Shown: in pieces, positions 34,125-40,162 of the stretch
Numbering within the stretch: the first letter of the stretch is position 1
How the letters are laid out: every line of letters begins with the position of its first letter
DNA from: JAAXPZ01 sp965215705
GTDB lineage: Bacteria; Campylobacterota; Campylobacteria; Campylobacterales; Sulfurovaceae
Direction of reading: 5' to 3'
Length of the DNA stretch: 64,000 nucleotides
NCBI GenBank assembly: GCA_965215705.1
Contig: CBDCEE010000008.1
Coordinates: 372,001-436,000, forward strand
The notes under the pieces: generated by a model
Database searches by the model: none
The model's input: the letters and a program-made list of their open reading frames with translations, nothing else
What the model was told of the DNA's origin: nothing
Position numbers and translations under genes: made by a program

Positions 34125-35204
34125 ATGAACCTCTTTATCTCCCTCACACACAACTGTCAGCTCCGCTGCAACTACTGCTATGCAGGAGAGAAGAAGCATA
34201 GACCTATCTCTCAAGAGACCATCTGCCAATCCATAGACTTTATCTTCCAGATGCCCATGCAGAAGCTGGAGTTTGGACTCTTTGGGGGTGAGCCGTTACT
34301 GGAGTGGGAGCTGTTCCAGTATGCAACGGAGTATGTGGAACGTAGAGCCCGAGAGACAGGCACCAAGCTTATCAAAACAGTGACCACCAATGGTGTCTTG
34401 CTGGATAGAGAGAAGGTGGACTGGCTCAGGGAGCATGCCTACTTTGTAGTAGTCTCCATCGACGGCAATGCTCAGATGCATGATACCCATCGTGTCTATG
34501 CGGATGGGAGTAGCTCATTCGAGGAGGTCAAGCGTGCGATCACCATACTCCAGGAGGTCTATACCGATACTGAGTACTGTGTCATCTCCGTAGTCACACC
34601 GCAAAACATCGTCCATCTGCTAGATTCTGTCAAGTATCTGTATGAGGAGTTGCATGTTCAAAATATCCATCTCTCGGTGGACTATTTCGGATCATGGGGA
34701 GAGGAGACAGAGGTATATACACAGATATACTATGCCGTAGGTGCGTATGTCATAGAGCAGTACAGAGCAGGACGAGAGATCCGGATCGATTTTATCGAGG
34801 ATAAGGTCAAAGCCCAGATCTCAGAGGGCTGTACCGCCTGTAGCTTTGGTGAGCTCAAGATGGGCATCGCACCCAGTGGCAATATCTACCCCTGTGAACG
34901 CCTCATCGGAGAGGATGATGGCACACTCTGCATCGGCAATGTCTATGAAGGATTTGATGTCGAGGCAAGAACTCAAGTCATTCAAACCAGAGGTAACACA
35001 GATGAAGAGTGCCAAACCTGCCCGGTACAGAGCAGATGTGTCAACCACTGTGGCTGTACCAACTATTACCTCACAGGCAGCATCAACACCACAGGCGGTA
35101 CACTCTGCTTCTTCCAGAAGCTCATGATAGCAGTAGCTGATGAGGTAGCCAATATACTTTATGCGGAGAAGAACAGGCTCTTTTTGGAGAGGTTTTATAC
35201 TTAA
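34125..35204 (+). CDS. Radical SAM/SPASM enzyme, candidate peptide maturase
   Basis: 359 residues. The N-terminal cluster motif is C11-x3-C15-x2-C18 (THNCQLRCNYCYAG), with FGLFGGEPLLEW (about 46-57) as the GGEP SAM-binding region. The C-terminal half is Cys-rich: GCTACSFG, GNIYPCERL, TLCIGN, then CQTCPVQSRCVNHCGC and TLCFFQK. That is the SPASM-type arrangement binding auxiliary Fe-S clusters, typical of RiPP maturases and anaerobic sulfatase maturases. No sulfatase or quinohemoprotein gene is nearby, but a small Cys-containing peptide gene ends one base before it. The pairing resembles rSAM/lipoprotein systems catalogued in Bacteroidetes; equivalence is not shown. Confidence 0.85.
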   Translation: MNLFISLTHNCQLRCNYCYAGEKKHRPISQETICQSIDFIFQMPMQKLEFGLFGGEPLLEWELFQYATEYVERRARETGTKLIKTVTTNGVLLDREKVDWLREHAYFVVVSIDGNAQMHDTHRVYADGSSSFEEVKRAITILQEVYTDTEYCVISVVTPQNIVHLLDSVKYLYEELHVQNIHLSVDYFGSWGEETEVYTQIYYAVGAYVIEQYRAGREIRIDFIEDKVKAQISEGCTACSFGELKMGIAPSGNIYPCERLIGEDDGTLCIGNVYEGFDVEARTQVIQTRGNTDEECQTCPVQSRCVNHCGCTNYYLTGSINTTGGTLCFFQKLMIAVADEVANILYAEKNRLFLERFYT

Positions 35205-35743
35205 TTTTCAAGGATATCAGCAGTCTTGCATACCTTGCAAAAGACATCTTTAAGTGCGCCTAGATAGGAAGCCTGCACCTCCATAGCAGCTACTTTATAC
35301 TTTTCGAAGACTATATCCTTTGTAGCACAGGCATCAGAGATGAGTGTTATGCTGTATCCTAGGTCAAATCCTGCCCTAACAGTGGTATCGATACACATAT
35401 GTGTCATAGCACCACAGACAATAAGCTTATTGACCCCCTCTTGTTCCAATTCTTGATGTAGGGTTGTTTCTCTGAAGCTATTGGGATAGTGCTTTTGTAT
35501 CACTGAGGCACTATTTGAGATGTTCAGCTTGGGGTGCAGTTTTACTCCCTCTGTTTCAGGTACAAAAAATGAAGATTTTTCACTTCCAACATGTTGAATG
35601 ATATAGATGGGATAATCATGCTCATGTGCATAGGTGATGAGCTGATTACTCTGTTTGAGCATCTCCTTTGCATGATATAGTGCCATTTTCCCACCATCGA
35701 AATAGTCATTTTGTATATCTATAACAATAAGGGCTTGCTTCAT
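35201..35743 (-). CDS. Isochorismatase-family cysteine hydrolase
   Basis: 180 residues, nicotinamidase/isochorismatase fold. The Asp of the triad is in LIVIDIQNDYF (residues about 5-15, D8), the Lys region is around QKHYPNSF (about 104), and the catalytic Cys is in VCGAMTHMCIDTTVRAG (about 129-145). Substrate unknown; members hydrolyse amides such as nicotinamide or isochorismate. It overlaps the nitroreductase stop by four bases and is co-transcribed with it. Its 3' end converges with the radical SAM gene with a four-base overlap. Confidence 0.87.
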   Translation of the reverse strand: MKQALIVIDIQNDYFDGGKMALYHAKEMLKQSNQLITYAHEHDYPIYIIQHVGSEKSSFFVPETEGVKLHPKLNISNSASVIQKHYPNSFRETTLHQELEQEGVNKLIVCGAMTHMCIDTTVRAGFDLGYSITLISDACATKDIVFEKYKVAAMEVQASYLGALKDVFCKVCKTADILEN

Positions 35744-36369
35744 GATAGATACTCCACGACCTCTTCTTGTGGCAATCTTAGTTGCTCTGATTGTGCATTG
35801 GCTCTATGTCCAAAGGGCAAGACCAGTACCACTTGCCATTGGGTGGTGTCTAGCTCTAGCACTGCTTCGATCTTCTCTTTTTCGAAGCCTTCCATAGGGC
35901 AGGAGTCTATACCGATGTTGGCAGCTCCGGTCATCATGTTGGCAGCAGCGATATAGCACTGTCTGGCTGTCCAGGCATAGGTTTTCTCATCCGTACTGAG
36001 TGTATCGCTGAGGTGTGTGCTGTAGAGCTTGATGTATGCCTCTATCTGCTCCTGCGGCAAGGGTCGTCTGCCAAAGCGTTTGGCAGGGATGCCTGAGTCT
36101 GGTTTGACAGCATCGATGGCAGCCAGTATCACGACGAGATGAGAACAGCTGGTGATCTGAGGTTGATCCCAGCAGAGAGGACGTAGTTTGGCTTTGCGTG
36201 TCTCATCGGTGATGACCAGAAACTTCCACGGCTCCTGCCCGAAAGAGGAGGGTGACTTGCGACCCGCCTCTAGGATAAAGTCCATCTCTTCCTCGCTGAG
36301 CTTTTGGTTCTCATCAAAGAGCTTGCAGGCATGTCTAAAATCCATTGCTTGGCTAAAATCGTTTTTCAT
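35740..36369 (-). CDS. Nitroreductase-family NAD(P)H oxidoreductase
   Basis: 209-residue FMN-dependent family protein. N-terminal FRHACKLFDENQKLSEEE, SPSSFGQEPWKFLVI (about 36-50, FMN contact), AWTARQCYIAAANMMTGAANIGIDSCPMEGF in parts, and C-terminal VVLVLPFGHRA. Typical NfnB/YdgI-like layout. It reduces nitro-aromatics or quinones. It is divergent from the HxlR regulator, which is probably its regulator; an inverted repeat lies in the shared promoter. Confidence 0.9.
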   Translation of the reverse strand: MKNDFSQAMDFRHACKLFDENQKLSEEEMDFILEAGRKSPSSFGQEPWKFLVITDETRKAKLRPLCWDQPQITSCSHLVVILAAIDAVKPDSGIPAKRFGRRPLPQEQIEAYIKLYSTHLSDTLSTDEKTYAWTARQCYIAAANMMTGAANIGIDSCPMEGFEKEKIEAVLELDTTQWQVVLVLPFGHRANAQSEQLRLPQEEVVEYLS

Positions 36370-36400
36370 TACTTGTCCTTGTCTATCGGTTTATGAAACT

Positions 36401-36419
36401 TTAGCAGTTTATATGCTAA
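36401..36419. promoter_or_regulatory. Inverted repeat in the nitroreductase/hxlR divergent promoter
   Basis: TTAGCA (36401-36406) and TGCTAA (36414-36419) around GTTTATA, in the ~98-bp divergent gap. HxlR-type regulators bind short palindromes of this kind near divergent oxidoreductase genes, so this is a candidate operator. A second A/C-rich segment GTACCATACATACC lies nearer to hxlR. Confidence 0.4.
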
Positions 36420-36467
36420 TATGTCAAGAACTATCTAAAAAGTACCATACATACCAAAAGGAAACTA

Positions 36468-36833
36468 ATGGCAGTCAAAACCGAGAAAAAAATCTATCAA
36501 TGTTCCTTCGAGTTTGCCCTAGATATGGTCTCTGGCAAGTGGAAGTCGCTCGTGCTTTACTACCTGAGTGAAGAGACATTGCGTTATGGTGAGATTCGTA
36601 AGAAAATCGATGGCATCACACAGAAAATGCTCACCCAAACCCTACGTGAATTGGAAAAAAACGGTCTGGTCAGCCGAAAAGTATATCCTGTCGTCCCGCC
36701 CAAAGTAGAGTATACCATCACGCCCAGCGGTGCAGAACTGATCCCGATCTTCCAGAGCTTGCAAGCATGGGGAGAAGCAGTCGCCCAAGAGCAGGGGATA
36801 GCCATCGCCTGTGATACCGAGGAGCCATCATGA
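36468..36833 (+). CDS. HxlR-family transcriptional regulator
   Basis: 121 residues with the winged-helix HxlR layout: a conserved cysteine near the start (YQCSFEFALDMVSGKWKSLVLYYL in parts, C12), GEIRKKIDGITQKMLTQTLRELEKNGLVSR in parts, and VEYTITPSGAELIPI. HxlR members sense electrophiles or redox state through the N-terminal cysteine. It overlaps the PNPOx-like gene by four bases and is divergent from the nitroreductase operon. Confidence 0.92.
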   Translation: MAVKTEKKIYQCSFEFALDMVSGKWKSLVLYYLSEETLRYGEIRKKIDGITQKMLTQTLRELEKNGLVSRKVYPVVPPKVEYTITPSGAELIPIFQSLQAWGEAVAQEQGIAIACDTEEPS

Positions 36834-37426
36834 AAAAAATATTTGAGATCACCGACCCCTCTATGATCCATGCCATACTAGACCAAGCCGAGTATGGGAC
36901 ACTGGCAGTGAGCGATGGGGTGACCCCCTACGCTGCACCAGTCAACTTCGTCCGTATTGGTGAGGATATCTATTTCCATGGAGCGATGAGCAACCGCAAG
37001 ATGAAAGCCCTGCGAGACAATCCACAGGTCTCTTTCTCTGTCGTAGAGAGTTATGCGATCATCGCCTCCTTTTTCAGCTCCACGGAGGGATCTGCCTGCC
37101 CCGCGACACACTTTTTCAAGTCAGTCAGTATCAATGGCAGGGCCAGTCTCGTAGAGAGCCGTGAAGAGAAGGCTGCTATGTTCGCGGCACTCATGGAGAA
37201 GCTTCAGCAAGAAGGCGGGTACAAGCCTTTTACCGATGAGGGGTATGACAAAGTCCTCAAAGTCACTGCCGTGGTCAAGATCACGCCTGAGAGCACCCGA
37301 GCCAAGTTCAAGTTTGGACAGCATCTGGATGAGCAACGTTTTGCGATGATCGTGGAGCATCTAGAGCAGCGAGGTACAGAGAAGGATCTGGAGACCGTGG
37401 CACTCATGCGTGAAATGAGGAATTAA
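36830..37426 (+). CDS. Pyridoxamine-5'-phosphate-oxidase-fold flavoprotein (NimA-like)
   Basis: 198 residues, FMN-binding split barrel. YGTLAVSDGVTPYAAPVNFVRIGEDIYFHGA (in parts, about 22-53) and MSNRKMKALRDNPQVSFSVVES (about 53-75) match the NimA/PNPOx-like group, which includes 5-nitroimidazole reductases. Cys 90 region SACPATHFFKSVSINGRA. Coupled to hxlR. Together with the nearby nitroreductase it suggests electrophile or nitro-compound handling. Confidence 0.85.
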   Translation: MKKIFEITDPSMIHAILDQAEYGTLAVSDGVTPYAAPVNFVRIGEDIYFHGAMSNRKMKALRDNPQVSFSVVESYAIIASFFSSTEGSACPATHFFKSVSINGRASLVESREEKAAMFAALMEKLQQEGGYKPFTDEGYDKVLKVTAVVKITPESTRAKFKFGQHLDEQRFAMIVEHLEQRGTEKDLETVALMREMRN

Positions 37427-37440
37427 TAGGACAATAGAAT

Positions 37441-37472
37441 GCTTATATGTAAATCAGACTTTACATATAAGC
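37441..37472. promoter_or_regulatory. 13-bp perfect palindrome after the hxlR operon
   Basis: GCTTATATGTAAA (37441-37453) and TTTACATATAAGC (37460-37472) around TCAGAC, followed by a second partial ATATGT...ACATAT repeat. No U-tract directly after, so it may be an operator for the membrane-protein gene or a weak terminator of the hxlR operon. Confidence 0.45.
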
Positions 37473-37506
37473 AAAGATATGTAAATTTGAATTAACATAT
37501 AAAACG

Positions 37507-37529
37507 AAAAAAGGAGATATTCCTTTTTT
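37507..37529 (+). terminator. Short A/T-rich hairpin with T-run
   Basis: AAAAAAGGA (37507-37515), GATAT loop, TCCTTTTTT (37521-37529) then TTG. Resembles a weak intrinsic terminator, though it also contains AAGGAG, which could serve as a ribosome-binding site for the next gene. Confidence 0.4.
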
Positions 37530-37550
37530 TTGTTAGGATTTTATACTAAA

Positions 37551-37994
37551 ATGAAAACAACTTTAAAATTATTGGCGATGATAGTCTGGTACATAGGATT
37601 TGTAGCACTGGCTCTCAAGTCCTATGCACTCTTTAGCGAAGCGTACACGATCGATAGCAACCTATACAAGCTTACGGGCATACTACTGCTAGGGCTCCTC
37701 CTCTCCCTGCTCAAGACCAAGTATATCTTTGCCAAAGCCTGTCGAACAAATCTGTCCCGTATCGAAGCACTAGAGCACCCCAAGATCTGGCAGTTTTATC
37801 GGATAGGATTCTTCCTGTTTCTGGCAATCGTCATCTCACTAGGCGCATGGCTCTCTCGTATGGCAGCGGGGGAGTATACCTTTCTCGTCTCTGTAGGTGT
37901 GGTGGATATGGCATTGGCGTTGGCACTGTTCTTTTCGGGGTTTGTGTTTTTCGAGGAGAGGTTGGCAAATACTTTCGTAGAACCTATAAAGTAG
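37551..37994 (+). CDS. Four-helix membrane protein, hypothetical
   Basis: 147 residues from ATG 37551 (MKTTLKLLAMIVWYIGF). Four hydrophobic segments at about 7-24, 40-56, 86-106 and 113-133, with a basic cytoplasmic loop (KTKYIFAKACRTNLSR) after the second. A TTG at 37530 gives a longer frame with a better-placed AAGGAG, so the true start is uncertain. No family recognised. A hairpin terminator follows directly. Confidence 0.65.
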   Translation: MKTTLKLLAMIVWYIGFVALALKSYALFSEAYTIDSNLYKLTGILLLGLLLSLLKTKYIFAKACRTNLSRIEALEHPKIWQFYRIGFFLFLAIVISLGAWLSRMAAGEYTFLVSVGVVDMALALALFFSGFVFFEERLANTFVEPIK

Positions 37995-37996
37995 GT

Positions 37997-38023
37997 AATA
38001 AAACCTATTTTGTAGGTTTTATT
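37997..38023 (+). terminator. Intrinsic terminator
   Basis: AATAAAACCTA (37997-38007) pairs perfectly with TAGGTTTTATT (38013-38023) over a five-base loop, starting three bases after the membrane-protein stop. A-run before and T-run within the second arm make it bidirectional. Confidence 0.7.
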
Positions 38024-38042
38024 GGCGTATCTATCTTGCGAT

Positions 38043-38402
38043 GATGTTCAAAGTGTAGAATTGGATGAGAGAGTGGTTATTTCCAAAATGGAAACAACTG
38101 CCAAGGGAAAATTCTAAAAAGAAGCAACTATCGCAAAAATTGCAATGGTTCAAAATAGGCAGCAGTTATCAGTACTTTTTGGTAGGGATGTGAAAGCCAT
38201 CGGTAAGCATTTAGCTAATGTTTTTAAAGAGAAAGAATTGGATAAAGTATCAGTTGTCGCAAAATTTGCGACAACTGCCGAGAGAGAGTTGTAAAAAGGT
38301 GCAACTGTCTGGAAATTCCGGATAGTTCAAAATGAAGATGGCACAGAGATGATAAAAGCAATAAGCAACAAATATATATTGCAAATTGTATGGAGATGCT
38401 AA
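38043..38402 (+). pseudogene. Decayed rhuM paralogue with duplicated palindromic modules
   Basis: One reading frame through this 'empty' interval encodes RhuM-like sequence broken by TAA codons at 38115 and 38292. It reads ELDERVVISKMETTAKGKF*, then KEATIAKIAMVQNR, LSVLFGRDVKAIGKHLANVF, ELDKVSVVAKFATTAEREL*, then KGATVWKFRIVQNEDG. Two units of the form ELD..VV.K..TTA...*K.AT..K...VQN are therefore present. Each stop is followed by AAA-GNN-GCA-ACT. The DNA under the VVAKFATT stretch is a near-perfect palindrome: 11-bp arms at 38253-38263 and 38265-38275. No start codon with a ribosome-binding site. Confidence 0.65.
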
Positions 38403-38482
38403 AAACATGACAATTTGACAGATTTTCACCATTTACATATTTTTTTGACTACAATATCCATAGTGAACTCATAGGAGATGAG

Positions 38483-39325
38483 ATGGATGATATTGTGATC
38501 TATAAGGATGGCTCTGTTTTACTAGAGACGACAGTGGATGAAGAGACAGTTTGGTTGAGTCAAAAACAGATGAGCAAGCTATTTAATGTGGATAGCGATA
38601 CTATTTCATATCATTTAAAAAATATATACGAGACAGAGGAATTGGAGAAGAATGCAACTACCGAGGAAATTTCGGTAGTTCAAAAAGAGGGTAAAAGAGA
38701 TGTAAAAAGATGTATTGAACACTATAGTTTAGATGCAATTATATCAGTTGGTTATAGAGTTAACAGCAAACGAGCCACCCAGTTCAGACAATGGGCAACT
38801 CGTGTGTTACGACAACATCTCCTCAGAGGCTATACGCTTGACCAGAGGCGTTTGGATGTGATCGAAGAGAAACAGCTTATCACTGACAAAAAGCTTGATA
38901 GGGTCATGCAGGTGATAGAGGATGATTCGCTCCGACCCCAGCAGGATATCTTTTATGATGGAGAGGTGTTTGATGCGTATGTGTTTGTCAGTGATCTTAT
39001 CAGGGGTGCCAAGTATTCGATTAGGTTGATAGATAACTATATAGATGAGAGTGTGCTCATCCATTTTAGTAAGAATCAGGATATCCAAGTTACGGTCTAT
39101 ACCAAACATATCACCAAGCAACTCAAGCTCGATCTCAAAAAATACAATGCCCAATACCGTCCTATAGAGCTCAAAAGATTAGATCTCTCGCATGATAGAT
39201 TTTTGATACTGGATGATACGGAGGTGTATCATATCGGAGCTAGTCTCAAGGATCTGGGCAAGAAATGGTTTGCATTTTCCAAGATGGATAGTGAGAGTTT
39301 GGGGATATTGGAGAGGTTGGAGTGA
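38483..39325 (+). CDS. RhuM-family protein with PLD-like C-terminal domain
   Basis: 280 residues. The N-terminal ~125 residues match virulence-associated RhuM/ORF6N-type proteins: VWLSQKQMSKLFNVDSDTISYHL in parts, then YSLDAIISVGYRVNSKRATQFRQWATRVLR in parts. The C-terminal ~120 residues (VFDAYVFVSDLIRGAKYSIRLIDNYID, HDRFLILDDTEVYHIGASLKDLGKKW in parts) resemble a PLD-like nuclease-fold domain often fused to RhuM/ORF6N. Function is unknown; such genes are frequent in islands and near transposases. The ATTEEISVV codons are a palindrome with 9-bp arms (38656-38680). Overlaps the next gene by four bases. Confidence 0.82.
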   Translation: MDDIVIYKDGSVLLETTVDEETVWLSQKQMSKLFNVDSDTISYHLKNIYETEELEKNATTEEISVVQKEGKRDVKRCIEHYSLDAIISVGYRVNSKRATQFRQWATRVLRQHLLRGYTLDQRRLDVIEEKQLITDKKLDRVMQVIEDDSLRPQQDIFYDGEVFDAYVFVSDLIRGAKYSIRLIDNYIDESVLIHFSKNQDIQVTVYTKHITKQLKLDLKKYNAQYRPIELKRLDLSHDRFLILDDTEVYHIGASLKDLGKKWFAFSKMDSESLGILERLE

Positions 39326-39915
39326 GTGCTATCTATCATCGCCGTTCAATCCGCCTGCCAGGATATGATTATGCACAAGCGGGATATTATTTCATCACCA
39401 TTACCGCACATAAACGGTTGCATCTGTTTGGTGAGATTGTAGATGGCAAGATGATGACCAATGGTGCAGGGAGGATGATCGAGAGATTATGGCATGAGAT
39501 CGCAAATGATTTTCCCCATGTTGCATTGCACGAATCTGTGATCATGCCCAACCACATACATGGAATTATTCAAATCCAATCTTCCGTAGGGGCGGATTCC
39601 ATATCCGCCCTTGATGTTATGCCCACCGAGATATCCACAATCAACCAAGAATCCATAATCATCACGGAACCCAAAAGGGCGGAAATAGATTCCGCCCCTA
39701 CGTTGTCCAACATGATACAATCATTCAAACGACATACGACATTGCGATACATCCAAATGGTCAAAGATGGTATCCTCCCACCCTTTGACAAACGTATCTG
39801 GCAACGTAATTTCTATGAACACATCATTCGTGATGATGCCGATCATATACGGATCAGCGAATATATCGCCAACAATCCATTGACATGGGAAGAGGATAGA
39901 TTTGCGAAGATATAA
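39322..39915 (+). CDS. REP-associated tyrosine transposase (RAYT, Y1 family)
   Basis: 197 residues of the IS200/IS605-like Y1 transposase group. RLPGYDYAQAGYYFITITAHKRLHLFGEI in parts, then the HUH-like metal motif MPNHIHGII (about 76-84), and the C-terminal WQRNFYEHIIRDDADHIRISEYIANNP in parts with the catalytic Tyr (Y161). It starts with GTG overlapping the RhuM stop. Two REP-like hairpins lie in frame inside the gene, encoding VGADSISALD and RAEIDSAPTL, and a third lies just downstream. RAYTs act on such palindromes and are usually single-copy domesticated genes. Confidence 0.88.
   Translation: MSAIYHRRSIRLPGYDYAQAGYYFITITAHKRLHLFGEIVDGKMMTNGAGRMIERLWHEIANDFPHVALHESVIMPNHIHGIIQIQSSVGADSISALDVMPTEISTINQESIIITEPKRAEIDSAPTLSNMIQSFKRHTTLRYIQMVKDGILPPFDKRIWQRNFYEHIIRDDADHIRISEYIANNPLTWEEDRFAKI
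39585..39612 (+). repeat. REP-like hairpin R1 inside the RAYT gene
   Basis: CGTAG then GGGCGGAT-tccat-ATCCGCCC then TT. In-frame within the transposase coding sequence. Opposite orientation to R2 (39,675). Confidence 0.75.
39675..39702 (-). repeat. REP-like hairpin R2 inside the RAYT gene
   Basis: Reads on the minus strand as CGTAG, GGGCGGAA, ATCTA, TTCCGCCC, TT, i.e. R1 inverted. R1 and R2 form a BIME-like pair 62 bases apart inside the transposase gene. Confidence 0.75.
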
Positions 39916-39930
39916 AAGCAGAGGACATCC

Positions 39931-39958
39931 CGTAGGGGCAGATTCCATATCTGCCCAT
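39931..39958 (+). repeat. REP-like hairpin R3 downstream of the RAYT gene
   Basis: CGTAG then GGGCAGAT-tccat-ATCTGCCC then AT. Compared with R1, G-to-A in one arm and C-to-T in the other keep the stem paired, a compensatory change that supports selection on the hairpin. 15 bases after the transposase stop. Confidence 0.75.
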
Positions 39959-40162
39959 GTTGTCATCCCGATACCTTCTGAGAATGTTTAAAATTGTTTG
40001 TGAATAGATAATATTTTGGCTAAAATGTAGGGAATGACTGTAGAATAGTTCATATATTGGCTACTTTGGGGTCGACTTTCTTTGCTATTTGTTGTGAAGA
40101 GGCGGAGAGGTTTGGTAGTATGAATAGTAATTATTCTTTATAATCTAAAAAAGGAAATAAAA

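Noticed and set aside
38043..38402. Possible CRISPR-like array of palindromic repeats
   Set aside because: The repeats are not of constant length, spacing or sequence, and they translate as RhuM protein modules in a single frame.
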